This document shows positions 33,117 through 44,879 of a DNA stretch of 64,000 nt, piece by piece. Within the stretch, counting starts at the first letter, position 1; each line of letters begins with the position of its first letter. Where the stretch lies: contig CM041465.1 in NCBI GenBank assembly GCA_023213395.1, forward strand, positions 33,549,741 to 33,613,740, read 5' to 3'. The notes beneath the pieces were generated by a model. It worked only from the letters and a program-made list of their open reading frames with translations, had not been told where the DNA came from and ran no database searches. Origin of the DNA: Cycas panzhihuaensis (taxonomy: Eukaryota > Cycadophyta). The position numbers and the translations under genes were made by a program.

Positions 33117-35688
33117 ATGCCACCTAGGGTCAACTCGCTGAAGAAGATAGAGACGCGGGACGAAAGAAGCCGACGCTGGGAGGCGGAGAAGAGCCAAGAA
33201 GGGGCGCGGAGACCTAGGGAGCCAATAGAGAAAAAACCGGTAAAAAAGCAAAGTTGAAAGGGGCGGCAGGAGGAAAGCCAGACCCCAGTAGCACCAGTAG
33301 AATGCAATAAGGACGAGGAGCCCCAGGAAGACACGAGTCGGCCAAAGGAAGAAAAAAGCAGCAAAATTTCTGACGAAGAAGAAGAGCAAAATTGAGCGAA
33401 AGATAAAGACGTGGAAGAAAGAGACCTGCAAAACCTTCAAGATAATCAGGTACGGGAGAATTTGGACATATTTCAAAGTTTAAAGCAAAAGCAAGTAGTT
33501 GAGTTAGGGCAGCAAACCCAGTCAGGGTTGCGCCAAGTAGAAGCAGAGAAATTGCTGGAAAACCAGCAAGAGGAGGGGCAACAAACCCAGCCAGGGTTGC
33601 GCCAAGAAGAAACAGGAAATTCAATGATAAATCAGCGTATAGAAGGGCTGCAAACCCAGTCAGGGTTGCGCCAAGTAGAAGTAGAGAAATTGCTGGAAAA
33701 CCAGCAAGAGGAGGGGCAACAAACCCAGCCAGGGTTGCGCCAAGAAGAAACAGGAAATTCGCTGATAAATTAGCGCATAGAAGGGCAGCAAACCCAGTCA
33801 GGGTTGCACCAGGTGGAAGCAGAGAAATCGTTGGAAAACCAACAAGAGGAAGGCGGGCAAACCCATAAAGGGTTGCGGCCAGTAGAAGTTGAAAATTCAA
33901 CAAAACTCAAAGAATAGTAGAGGCAAACCTGTGAAGGGTTGCACTGAATGAAGACACGATAGGCGTAATAATCAACAAAAGAACTGTAGAATTATCAAGT
34001 AAAATTTGAAAATTCGCAAAAAACATTGAGTAATGAAGAACTGCTCAGGTATAATGAAACAATGCAGGAGGACTTGAATCCCAAGAGAAATCAGGAACTG
34101 ACGAATAAACAAGAAGGAAGTTTGCAGACTAAGACAAAGGAAGAAAAATTGTTTAAATTAGAAGTATACAGCACCACCGTAGCAGTGTGGGATTGTTATA
34201 TTCTGCAGGTAAAAGAAGATCACTCTCATGTGTTGAATCCATTGTATAGAATGACTCGTATGTTCACAGGGTCATCATTCATTGAAGAAAGCCCAGAAAG
34301 TGCAACATTGAAGCAAGGAGGAAGCGAGGACGAACTGAACATAATTGAACCAGCGAGACCAGGATCTTCAGGTCCAAGAACAATGTCGCAAGGAAGTGGA
34401 GGAAGTCAAACAATCTCTCCATATGTAGTGGTGCAAAATGATGCTATGTTCGGACATCTTCAGTTTGATGGGTCTGGAGACCCCGGAGATCATCTGGCTT
34501 TGTTCTCCAACATGTTAAAAATCAAGAAAATTAAAGATCCTGAAGAAATCAAAGCTAGATTCTTTTCCACATTGCAGGGAACAGCAATCGCATGGTATCA
34601 ATACGTTGCAGGAACAAATCCCAGTTGGGAAGCAGTTCAAACAAAATTTCTGGACAGATTTCAAAGGTTAAGAGATCCAATGGCGGTATTTCAGGCCCTG
34701 GAAGAAATTAGACAAATTCCAGGTGAATCAGTCAATGACTTTGATGGTAGATTAAGAATCATATTAAATAAAATGGATCATCTTGTTCCAATTAATCCTA
34801 TGCTGTCACTCAAGTATTTTGTACAAGGTCTATTACCTCATTTAAAGGAAAAAATCATGTTTCATCCTTTAAATAATTATAAACAAGTTAAAGAACTGGC
34901 GTTGCGATTTGACAACCAGATGAGGACAGCATATAGTGGAATCCAGAATTCAGGACAAACATCCTTATGGACCACAAACCCAGAAATTGAAAATCTGAAA
35001 AAAGAACTGGAAATGCTGAAACAACAGTCCTTCGTGATGCCTGCTGAAAATCAGCAGAATGACGAGATTGAAAAGCTAAGGAATGAAATAGCTAAACTAA
35101 AAGTGGGAAAAGCACGAGAGAACGTATGGTGCCCACCCCCTTGCAGACAATAAGGTCATTTTAGAAATGAACATCAGCAAAGAGAGAAGAAATGGTGTGA
35201 AATCTGTAGGAGAGAAAACCATAATACATGGGAATGTTATTACAGAAATCCACCAAGAGAATCCTTTTACCAGAAGAAGGAGAATTCTTCCTTTAAGCAA
35301 TACAAAGGGAAAACAAAACCAGTCACGCCATCCGTGCTCAAGATGGGGACATTTCGTGATGTATCGTCCATTAGAGAAACAGGGAAAAGATTATATCTAT
35401 GAAGAATGTGGGCCAGCAGACCATGACTGGGCAGACTGTCCAAAGAATCCTAGTCTTAAAATACAAACTTCAAATCTGGCTACAAAAATTCTAGATAAGG
35501 AAAAGCCAGTATATGTGCAGACGAGAAGCGGAATAACTACAAACCTAATAGACACTGCAAATTTTCCAGATCCAGCAGTGGAAAAGAGAAGACTACAGGA
35601 AGCTGTTGAGGCCATACAAGAGGCGACAAGGACAGTACAATTGGATGAAATGAAACAAGCAAATCGATTTAAAGGAAAAGTATACTAG
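33117..35688 (+). pseudogene. Gypsy-B Gag with repeat-rich N-terminus and two knuckles
   Basis: ATG at 33117 opens a frame (MPPRVNSLKKIETRDERSR) that stays in register to the first knuckle at 35196, interrupted only by nonsense codons at 33255, about 33393, 33771, several in 33916-33990, and 35151. Parts: basic/acidic N-terminus, a 23-residue repeat array (33507-33902), the capsid domain (34440-34930: GHLQFDGSGDPGDHL, FFSTLQGTAIAWY, FVQGLLPHLKEK), a coiled segment, then knuckle CEICRRENHNTWEC (35196-35237). A frameshift before about 35340 leads to a second knuckle ending ECGPADHDWADC whose first Cys is Tyr. Confidence 0.87.
33507..33902 (+). repeat. 69-bp tandem repeat arranged as 138-bp dimers
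   Basis: Units start at 33507, 33576, 33645, 33714, 33783 and 33852 (last one partial). Odd units encode a GQQTQSGLRQVEAEKLLENQ-type motif, even units a GQQTQPGLRQEETGNSMINQ-type motif, so the array repeats as A-B pairs. Confidence 0.92.
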
Positions 35689-36243
35689 AGAAGATCATTG
35701 GCATATGAAGAGCAAAATCCTTGGCAAAAATTGCAAATTGTAAAGGAGTTGCTAATAGAATCAGGTATATCTATTCCTATATCTGTAATTTTTAAATGGT
35801 GGGAAGCTGGTTACTTTCTGCATCATATGGAAAAACCAGTGTTAAGAACAATGAAGATGGATGCAATTGACCCACGAGTTCCAATGATGTTGTTGGGAAC
35901 TTTGATTTGCAAAACAGTGGTGGATGGAGGATCATGAGTAAATGTACTCCCTGAATCCTCTTGGATTTCTTTGGGACGGCCAAAACTGGTTTCCCCGGAC
36001 TATACAATTCGGTTAGCTAACCAATTGCAGGTTCGACCCATGGGGTCCTTGTTGGACATTCCAGTAACTGTAGCAAGAATTACAGTTCAATTGGATTTTG
36101 CAGTCGTCAGAATGCAAGACCATAGTAAAACATATCCAGCACTGTTAGGGCGGCTGTGGTTGCTGGCAACAAAGGCCTTGCAAGATTGGGGAAGATTGAC
36201 TTTTACCTTGTATTCTGCAGAAAAGAAAGTTGTGCTATCTTAG
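35689..36243 (+). pseudogene. Gypsy-B aspartic protease
   Basis: Continues the second knuckle frame after a TAG at 35686. Active site VVDGGS-x-VNVLPESSW (about 35917-35965) carries a TGA at 35935 where a residue is expected. DGGS rather than DTGA is the form seen in plant Tat-like elements. Second block YTIRLANQLQVRPMGSLLDI, then YPALLGRLWLLATKA. It would cut Gag-Pol. It ends with TAG at 36241. Confidence 0.8.
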
Positions 36244-36277
36244 TGTTCAGATGGTCCGCATATTGAAAAGATAGAAG

Positions 36278-36800
36278 ATGAAGACCGAATGTCCTCAACA
36301 ACAAAGATCAACTACGACAAGAAGTCCTCGCTTTAGAGATAGCATTCCAAGCATTGAAGACCCCTTCGCAGTTGGCGAGCAAGACTTCATCTGCATATCT
36401 GTTGGACTGGTTACAATCAGCTTGGGAAGAAACTGGAGAATCCTCAAAATGTTACCTGATGGAATTATGTTTGGATGAATCAAGTAAAGGTAACAATGTA
36501 TCATGGGATTCTAAAGAAGATGATGTAATTCTTCCTTTTAATAAAATACAAAATGATTGCTTGTATGAATTGTCAAAAAATATGGCATGTTCTGAAGAAG
36601 ATTCTAAAGAAGAAAGGAATTTTCCTAGAACATATTCTGTTGTTGAGTATGGGAATAAGGAAATTTTGTAGGCACCAGCGTATGAACTAAACTCGGATGG
36701 AAAATCTGTTCAAAGGGAAAAGCTTCAGCTCAAATCCATTAATGTAGGGACAGAAGATAATCCAAAGTGTATACAATTAGGTGATTATTGGGAACCTGCA
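36278..36800 (+). pseudogene. Gypsy-B protease-RT linker
   Basis: Frame 36354-36671 is acidic and rich in Ser and Asn (SAYLLDWLQSAWEETGES near the start). After a single TAG at 36669 the same frame runs on into the RT, so the linker is part of Pol. No motif of known function. Gypsy-A has a counterpart about 1 kb longer. Confidence 0.55.
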
Positions 36801-38100
36801 ATGATGCAAGAAGCTAGTTCTCTTTTTCAAGAATTTAAGGATGTCTTCGCATGGTCTTATAAAGACCTAAAAGGAATTCCCCCAGAGTTAGGAGAACACA
36901 AAATTGAGTTAATGGCAAATACAAAACCAGTAAGGCAAAGACCTTACAGGATGAATCCGCGCTATAAGGAGCAAGTAAAGATAGAATTAGATAAATTATT
37001 AGAAGCCGGATATATATTTGAGGTAGAAAACAGTGAATGGGTAAGCCCGGTGGTGGTAGTACCAAAAAATAGTGGAAAATTACGCATATGCGTTGATTAT
37101 AGAGCTTTGAATAAAGCCACGAAGAAAGATCTATTCCCCATACCCTTCACGGAAGATGTGCTGGAGAAAGTAGCGGGACATGAGATTTTCTCATTCACAG
37201 ATGGCTTCAATGGCTATAATCAAGTTCGTATTGCACTTGAGGACCAATTGAAGACAACATTTGTTACGGAATGGGGGACATATGCATATAGGGTCATGCC
37301 ATTTGGGCTGACAAATGCGCTCGCAACCTTTCAAAGGGTGATTTTAAACATCTTTAGGAAACTGTTGGGGAAAGCAGTGGAGGTATTTCTAGATGATTGG
37401 ACTCTGTATAGTACAATAGAAAAACATTTGTCTCAATTAAGGCTAATGTTAGAATTATGCAGGGAAAACAGATTATGCTTAAATCCAGACAAATGTACCT
37501 TCCTGGTACCATTTGGATCATTGCTGGGACATATTGTCTCGAAGGATGGATTAAAAACTGACTCAGCAAAGGTAGAGGTAATTTTGAGATTCCCTGTTCC
37601 CCAAACGCCAAAAAACCTAAAAGGTTTCTTAGGAATGACCGGTTATTACCGGAAATTTATAAGAAATTATGCTCGGATAGACCATCCTCTAGAATCATTG
37701 CTGAAAAAAGCTATGAAATGGGAATGGACACTCCAACAACAACTATCTTTTGATGCTCTGAAGAAGAAGATAGTTGAAGCTCCTGTGCTCAAGTTTCCAA
37801 ACTGGAACAAACTGTTCCATGTCCATGTTGATGCATCACTGTATGCCATTGGCTGTGTGTTGGCCCAACCAGAAGATGAAAAAATAGATCTTCCAATTGC
37901 TTTTGCAAGTAGAAAGTTGACATCCGCCGAGTGTAACTATACAGTTACTGAATGAGAGGGATTAGGCATGGTGTATGCCCTGCAGAAGTTTCGGCATTAC
38001 TTGTTAGCAAATCCATTTGTATTTTTTGTGGATCATCAAGCTCTTCAATACTTGATTAATAAACCAATTTTGCAGGGGAGAATTAGCCGCTGGCTAATGT
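36801..38100 (+). pseudogene. Gypsy-B reverse transcriptase-RNase H
   Basis: The longest pol frame (384 codons to 37955). RT blocks: KPVRQRPYRMNPRYKEQV, EWVSPVVVVPKNSGKLRICV, FSFTDGFNGYNQVRIALED (catalytic Asp), YRVMPFGLTNALATFQR, VEVFLDDWTLYSTI (catalytic LDD), LLGHIVSKDGLKTDSAKV and FLGMTGYYRKFIRNYARI. RNase H begins FHVHVDASLYAIGCVLAQ and FASRKLTSAECNYTVTE; a TGA at 37953 interrupts, then GMVYALQKFRHYLL and FFVDHQALQYLINKPIL follow. Catalytic residues all appear present, so damage is limited to the nonsense codon and a frameshift near 38095. Confidence 0.9.
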
Positions 38101-39461
38101 TGTTCAGGAATTTATGTTCAAAATTGTGGTAAAAAAGGGGGAGAAACACATCATACCAGATCAATTGTCACGAATAAAAGACAATGGGAAAGGTAAGGGA
38201 GTATTTGATGATTTTCCAGATCATAAATTATTCTCAGTTGAGGCCGTGCCAGCATGGTACGAGGGAATCGCAGAGTATTTAACCATAGGACAAACACCTC
38301 AAGGATTGGAAAGGGTTGAAAGGAAAAGTTTTATGAAGAAAACTTTTCCATTCCAACTAATAGGTGGTATGTTGTATAAACTGGGACCTGATGGAATTCT
38401 GCGAAGGTGTATACTTCAACATGAAATAGAACCATTGCTGAAGGAGGCCCATGAAGGGATAGCTGCAACACATCATGGAGGAGAAGCTACAGCCAGAAAA
38501 GTTTTGACAGCAGGATTATGGTGGCCTACATTGTTCGAAGATGCGGAAAAGTGGGTAAAAACCTGTGATATTTGTCAAAGAATAGGTAAGCCATCAAATG
38601 TAACTTTATGCCGCTTCATCCAATATCGCCCAAGCTCCATTTGAAAAATGGGATTGGATTTTGTTGGACCAATCACCATAGGCAAGAAAGACGAATGCAA
38701 GATATATATTGGTAGCCACAGACTTTTTAACCAAATGGACTGAGGCAAAACCAATGAAGAAGTGTGATGCAAGAAGCACAGCTCGCTTCTTGTATGAAGT
38801 TATTATCATAAGGTTTGGTTGTCCTTTGGAAATTGTGTCTGATCAAGGAGGAGCCTTCCTGAATCAGACAATCAAATATTTGACTATAGAATTTTTCATT
38901 CAACATCGAAGATCTTCACCATATTACCCTAGGGCAAATGGGCAAGTGGAAAGTACAAACAAAATTTTGAAGATCGCTTTGATGAAAATTTGCAATGGAC
39001 AACGAACCGATTGGGCAGAAAAATTACATTCAGTCCTCTGGGTAGACAGAACGGTAAAGAAGCGATCACATAAACAAACACCATTTCAATTGGTGTATGG
39101 ATTGGAAGCTGTCGTTCCTCTTGAATTTCAAGCAGAAAGCCTGAGAGTGGCACAATACCTCAGGACAAATCTCAAAATTTCCCTCGACCAGCGGTTGATT
39201 CAGTTAATGAAGCTGGACGAAACCCGACCACGAGCACTATGGGAATTAAGGATAGAGAAGAAAAGACGGAAAGCATGGCATGATCGCCACATCAAAAAGC
39301 CTGAATTTAAGGTAAATGATTTGGTATTATTGTATGATAGTAAGTTTAAATTTAAACCGGGAAAAATAAAAATTAGATGGCTAGGACCATATAGAATTCA
39401 ATCTATTTATGAAAATGGAGTAGTCAGATTAGTTAGCTTGATTGACATGACCATTGACTAA
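38095..39461 (+). pseudogene. Gypsy-B integrase
   Basis: The HHCC domain in frame 38114-38644 (EPLLKEAHEGIAATHHGG, LWWPTLFEDAEKWVKTCDIC) follows a tether with HIIPDQLSRI and FPDHKLFSVE. Frame changes lie at about 38640 and 38695, then frame 38709-39461 has the core: VATDFLTKWTEA (Asp), VSDQGGAFLN (Asp), YYPRANGQVESTNKILK (Glu), so the D-D-E triad is intact. The C-terminus has TPFQLVYGLEAVVPLEF, KAWHDRHIKK and IKIRWLGPYRIQSIYENG, a GPY/F-type module. No chromodomain follows, in keeping with non-chromovirus affiliation. Confidence 0.9.
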
Positions 39462-39995
39462 ATTAGTCAATGGCAACAGACTAAAATTATATAGAATGTA
39501 ATAAAAAAAACAAAAAAATGGGGTAAAATCACTGTCATCAAAAAACAGTACGAAGGCGGTACATGGAAACGGGACACAGACAGCAGATACGACTAGTAGC
39601 AGCAATGTTATCAGCGATGGGGACAAAGTGACGGCAGTCTGATCGACGGCATTGACGGCAAGATATTGACGAACGGAAAATGACTGACGGAGATGAATCG
39701 ACGGCGGGAAAGTGATTGATGGACGGCGGGAGAATGAATTTAAAAGTGTTAATACGATGGACGGATGACGCAACCACTAATAACACCGTCATCATAATAT
39801 GAGTGCGGAGATCGTAATCATGATGATGATACAGTATGTTGTCAAATCAGAAAGACAAGGCAATAAAGCCTATAACGGCCACGACCGGTAGGATACCGAT
39901 GCTGGTTTTGGTCGCCCGCGGAATTGAAAGGCTGTTTATTGCCAGTACATTGTAGGTACTACAAATAACAGCGTAGCAGCCAAGAGACAGAAAAG
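39462..39995 (+). other. Gypsy-B spacer between integrase and extra ORF
   Basis: About 0.5 kb rich in GACGG and CGGCG-type motifs (39630-39770). No gene. It may hold a splice acceptor or promoter for the extra ORF; none is obvious. Confidence 0.45.
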
Positions 39996-41603
39996 ATGGC
40001 AGGTACAGTGGAAAGAATGGCGCCAGCAATTTTAGTCCGGGAGAATGATGATAGCCGAATTCGAGAAGAATGGATAGTAATCCCAGAAAACGATAGGAGA
40101 CGCCAACTACACCATCAAACAGAATTGCAAAAATTTGTGATGGTAGGAATATTTGGAAATACGGAGGAGTTTATGCAGAGAATACTTCCTTTGCTGGCGA
40201 AGTACCCGCAAATGGTGCAGATTACAGAGGAGGTGTTGATGACAGCCACCGGCCTGCCAAACAGGGGGTCAGAAATCCGTCGAGATACCTTATTATCTCG
40301 TGAAGAAGCAACCAGGATGATGGGAGCAGCGAGCAGCGACGCGACGTCAACAGGAATTCGGATTGCAGGGATAGAAGATTTGAATAAGCGCTTCATTACC
40401 CAGTTGATTTTCTCGAAAATCATACTTACGCAGAAGAATGCGTTTGCCCCGAGCAATTTGCGAACCATGCTTAATGAGATAGCCCAGGGAAGAGTGTTCA
40501 ACTGGGAAAAATTTGTAAAGCAAAAACTCTTGGATGCTTTACAGGCTATTAGGAGATCTACTAGACCAGTTCCTTTTTATTATGTTACAATCTTGCAGGG
40601 TATTCTTTTATTTTAGTGTCCTGGTATTAGGATGCCCAATGGAACGGAGCAGCAGTCCCCAACGAAAAGTTAGGAAGATGGGAAAAAGAACAAATACAAG
40701 TACAAGCTTGGATAGAAAAGCTATACCAAACAAATGAAATAGCGGCAAGAGTTCCACAGCCGACAACGCAGAAGGGGAAAGAGAAGGTCAACTGGGAACC
40801 GGGAGCAAGTTCCAGAATTAAAGACACGCCTACAATTGCAGAGGTAGCAAGCGAGGAACGACTTCAGGAAACACCTGAAGTGGTGGAAGTGAGGAGAGAA
40901 GAAAGCAGGCCCAAAAGCAGACAGTGTAAGTCTCAGAGTGTAAGAGGAACAAAGGTCTGTAGAAGAGAAGGAACATAAAGTCGTAACAGAAGAGGAAGTC
41001 ATAGCAAAAAAGAAACGGAAAGCTGTAGCGCAAGAAAAGCTAAACGAAATATTAGAGATTTTGGACAACCAACCACCGGAAGTGGAGTTTAACACAAGCA
41101 AGGAGGTACTAGAAGAAGGTTTAGATCCAATGGAGTGCGATGCACAAGACGTCACAACTTGGAAAACATCCTTTCTGGCAAAAGTAACCAGGCAATTGGT
41201 TACGGAATTGGAAAGCAGGGCCAAACCACCAGATGAATCTTTGAAAAAGATTCATCAGATCACGGAAAATAAGTTGGAATCCCTGAAGGCATTTATAATG
41301 GATTGGGTGGATGATATTCACGAAATCGGACCACAAGTGGCAGAGTTTCGAAGAAGATTCGACAAACACATTCCAGTGGACATGCAACCGGTCTATCATC
41401 GGCTGGGAGCATGGATCATAAAATCGGATGAAGATTCGGAGCAATGCAAGAATCTTTGGAAAGAACGTAAGGCATACAGGGAGCATTTGGAGTTAACAGA
41501 GAGGGTCAATATGGAACTGAATCAAGAAATTGACCGCCATAATCGGAGAAAAACCAACATTGGCCTTGCTAGATACAATGCAGGATGTTGCAATGTTATG
41601 TAA
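39996..41603 (+). pseudogene. Gypsy-B extra ORF downstream of integrase
   Basis: Starts MAGTVERMAPAILVRENDDS; 206 codons open, then a frameshift near 40600 (segment WNGAAVPNEKLGRWEKEQIQ in another frame to about 40975) and a return to the first frame for 41000-41603, giving roughly 530 codons in all. The N-terminal half looks globular (TELQKFVMVGIFGNTEEFMQ, TATGLPNRG, FNWEKFVKQ), the middle is charged and low complexity, and the C-terminal half is helical (QLVTELESRAK, MDWVDDIHEIGPQVAEF, EHLELTERVNMELNQEIDRH). No signal peptide or membrane span is seen. Homologous blocks occur in Gypsy-A and Gypsy-D. Function not recognised. Confidence 0.7.
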
Positions 41604-41795
41604 ATATTTGAAACAGAAAGGACTGAAGGTACCTCCTCACATTGCAGAACCAGAGATGGAATATATATGCCGCGAGAGAATAAAGATAAAGGAAAGAAGA
41701 AACTAAATTTTTTGTGAACGAGTATGCTACTGGTTCAAAACAGGCGGCCGAGAAGATGTGTGTAGGGAAAGTAGTTGATTTTGCTTCACGAATCG

Positions 41796-42323
41796 CTACA
41801 GGATCGCCTGTGGTCGCTACAGGACTGCTACGACTACTACAGGCTGCTACGGAACTACTACAGAGCTGCGGCAACTACTACGCAAGGTGCGGTGATCGCT
41901 CGATCGCGATGATCGCTACGCGATCTGGGCGATCGCTACGCCGATCGCAGTGACTGCTACGTAACTACTACCCAGCTGCTATTCGGGTAGAAAATGGGTC
42001 TATCTGGGCAGCGGGCAGATCCATGACAATTAGAAGAAATAACATATTTTTAGGAAACAATTATGTAACGTCCATAATTTGTATATAAAAGTGGGAACCA
42101 CAATGTGCGGAACAGGATTCAGTTTGCATACATGTAATTGTAATAGTGTTGCGCCACGTGTTAGGGCAACCACTCTGTACTGTTCTAACAGGCGTCTGGT
42201 TGTGAGAGGATCAGACGCAGTGCCATGTTTCTGAATGAAAGCAATTCCGGATGATTTTACCCCCAACGTGTGTGTCTTTCTCTTGTAATTCTGTATGTTA
42301 CGAGTATGATTGAGGCACACACA
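41796..42323 (+). repeat. Gypsy-B 3' LTR (left edge approximate)
   Basis: About 528 bp ending GGCACACACA. TATATAAAA at 42082. Matches 32481-33052. A purine-rich stretch AAAGGAAAGAAGAAACTAAA at about 41688 is too far upstream to be a certain polypurine tract. Confidence 0.82.
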
Positions 42324-42648
42324 AATTTCACAACCTTCACTTCATGAACTGTGAAGTTTTCATGATTATGCAAAGTTGCAAAGTCTTACATCCTCGCAAG
42401 TTTAAGTTTTTAAAACATTCTCTTGAGTAATGAGTTTTGCCTACCCCACAAAGTTGTGAGCCTCACTTGTTGGGAGTTGAAACAACAACCTCTACAGTTT
42501 CTGATGTGCCATGTGTCCTACAACATGTATAGATGACTCATTGTTCCTACCAAGAATCGTGTGGGCCCTACATGCCACATGTTTTCTTTTCAAGAGTCTT
42601 GTAGACAAAAACAAGACATTTGATCTAATAGATTATAGACCAAACTTG

Positions 42649-42713
<65 letters not shown>

Positions 42714-44023
42714 GGGGGTACAAGGTCTTTATGCCTTATGCATGAGCATTAAATGGAGACGAGTATTCTTCACTAGTGAGAAGTCTAAACTTTGATTGCA
42801 TTTATCTTTTGAACTAGCAGTGCAAATTTAGAGTTCCATAGCTCATTGGAAAGATCTAGGAGAGGTCTTTCCAACCATACACTTCTCCAGTTTTCTTGTT
42901 AGTTTTAATAATGTTTTTTCATGTCTGTGATAGTGTTTAAGTGCTTGTAGTGATGCATGTTTTGCTTGTTTGTCAACCTGAGATTCTTCGCAGAAGGGAA
43001 TTTTGTTGTGATAAAAGTGTGAGGTTTTTTCTTGCCAATAAAACAATGGTATTTTGTTGTGTTGAAGTGTGTATGACTGAATAAGGTGAGATGTCTAGGA
43101 AAATTTGAGTGAAGCACACTAAAAAAACGATGGGATTCCATGTGCAATTCATTGTTCTAGGTAGGAGCTCGATACAGTATCATGGTGGAATGTCTAAATA
43201 TGTAATGTGTTGCATGTTGTATGATAAATTTTTATAAAGCCATAGAGTAATTGGTTGCTTGAATTTTTTGTTTGCATGATATATTGTGTCTATGACCTAG
43301 GAAAGGGAGTTTCGAAAATTAAGACAACACTCGAACATTCATGTCACTTGGCCTAGCACAAGGGCGGGCTCTCCAGGTGGGTTTTTAAATGGATGGGCAA
43401 TGAATTGTTGTAAGCAATATGGTTGTTTGCACCAAGATAAGTGCTTATGTTCAATCTTCATGGTTGTTGTTATGTGTTGCAATTTAATAATGAAAATGGT
43501 TATTAAATCTATTGTGAGATGTTGCATGTGTAAATAAAATGATAGATAATTAGTAGTGGTATGATAAATCATATAGAGGTTGCATTAATATCCACAAGAT
43601 TGTTAACACAATGTGTAGCTCAGTGTTCTTGTGGTTTTACTGCGGGTTTAATGTGCTTGATGTCAAAGTGAAATTTTTTTTGCTTCGTTGCTTTTGAGTT
43701 AAAGACATGAAAATGGATCGTTACACTTGGTATTTAAACATAAACTATGCTGCTATTTTGCTATTAACTTGAGGCTATGCGAAGCAGGCTGTTATAGTAG
43801 TGGCATCGCCCAAAGCTAGTAGAGAACATAGTGGGGTCAGTTTTACCTCTGTAAGCTACTGTGGTTTGAAGGTAACTCCTACATAATGCCTAATAATGAC
43901 AGTCTCAACGATGCAAATTCTTGCAATTATGTTTTTTGGCACTTGTGATCTCACTGGAACCATTTTGGTCCTTCGAACTATCTCATAACTGAATCAAAGT
44001 AATGGATTTGGGCCCTAGTGGCA
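42324..44023. other. Unassigned DNA right of Gypsy-B
   Basis: About 1.7 kb with no coding motif on either strand apart from the microsatellite at 42650-42718. If the primer-binding site at 44024 is real, part of this is the leader of a minus-strand LTR element. Confidence 0.45.
42650..42718. repeat. (AT)n(AG)n compound microsatellite
   Basis: Alternating AT followed by about 50 bp of AG with two G interruptions. Confidence 0.95.
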
Positions 44024-44034
44024 CTCTAATACCA
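44024..44034 (-). promoter_or_regulatory. Orphan tRNA-Met-like primer-binding site
   Basis: Minus strand TGGTATTAGAG, followed after two bases by a TG start (44037) exactly as in Copia-2. Suggests the 5' end of a decayed minus-strand LTR element. Confidence 0.55.
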
Positions 44035-44036
44035 CT

Positions 44037-44400
44037 TGTGATAGGCCTGAGAATATTCAACCCAATATTATAGAGAGAAAATGAAAAAATATTGATTAAT
44101 TAAATAACTAGTGAAAGTGTAGATGAAAGGGCTCACCCCAAGTGGGTTCAGAATCTAAATAATCAAGTAACTTCCAATGATGGGTAGCCTACTGCTACCC
44201 TACCTTTAAATAATCATTTTTACTATGTCGAGACCATAACAATTATGGATGAGGATGACATTAAAGGAGGTTTTCTTACATTATGAGGAGAGTCTCGCTA
44301 GTCTAGTACGAGCAATAAGTGACCATTCTAAACAAATTCAGCCACTACCCTCGACACCTTTCTTGTGCAAAATGGCTTGAGGAATAGTTTGTTAAAAATG
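44037..44400 (-). repeat. Possible LTR of an orphan minus-strand element (right edge unknown)
   Basis: Starts TGTGATAGGCC next to the orphan primer site. No second copy was found in the window and the other end could not be fixed. No gene. Confidence 0.3.
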
Positions 44401-44879
44401 AAACCAAGAATAGTATAAAAGGCAGATTTTTGGGGTATTTTCACCATTCCAACATTCCATAAGGCAAGAGAGTGCTAAGTATGAGGATTTTTCGCAAATT
44501 TTTAGCCAAAATTTCTTAAATTCAAGCCACGGTAAGGGTGCCCTCACAATTCAAAGTTGTCTAAATGGTTCTAGGTGTCTAAGTGAATGACTTGAGGAAC
44601 AATAAACATTCTAGTGTAGTTTAGCATCCTAGTAAGAATCCTATCATTCTTAACTAACATTCTGACAAGCATTCTAGCATTCTAATAATCTTTCTAGTGC
44701 AGTTCAACATTTTGATAATCATTCCATGTTATCTTTTGACAAAAACTTGACATTCTAACCATTCATAATCATTCCTCCTCCTTGTTTTCCCATTTCAAGT
44801 GTGCCATTTTCAAATTTCACATATAAAATTACCAGTAGAGCTAGTGGAGCCTTATTTGCTCTAATTGGGAGAAGAATTT
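44401..44879 (+). other. Gypsy-D spacer upstream of its extra ORF
   Basis: Holds a TATA-like TATAAAAGGC near 44417 and many CATTCT motifs (44610-44760). Position matches the integrase-to-extra-ORF spacer of Gypsy-A and Gypsy-B, but no integrase precedes it. Confidence 0.35.

Larger units (their letters stand above)
32481..42323 (+). mobile_element. Gypsy-B: near full-length Ty3/gypsy element with an extra ORF
   Basis: LTRs about 32481-33052 and 41796-42323 agree at roughly 95 percent over their right 390 bp. After the 5' LTR comes a tRNA-Asp-like primer site (33056), then Gag from 33117, protease, RT-RNase H, integrase and an ORF after integrase. The RT sequence and primer site suggest the non-chromovirus Ogre/Tat/Athila side of plant Ty3/gypsy. 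Left LTR edges are blurred by GCTAC-type repeats, and no clean target duplication was found. Frame breaks are few compared with Gypsy-A, so this copy is younger. Confidence 0.85.

Noticed and set aside
33214-33903. 229-codon hydrophobic reading frame on the minus strand
   Set aside because: It is the antisense of the in-frame Gag repeat array; its repeats are exactly those of the 69-bp units, so it is a shadow.
39429-39795. Minus-strand frames in the Gypsy-B spacer
   Set aside because: Low-complexity Ser/Thr translation of GACGG-type motifs; no homology to other copies noticed.
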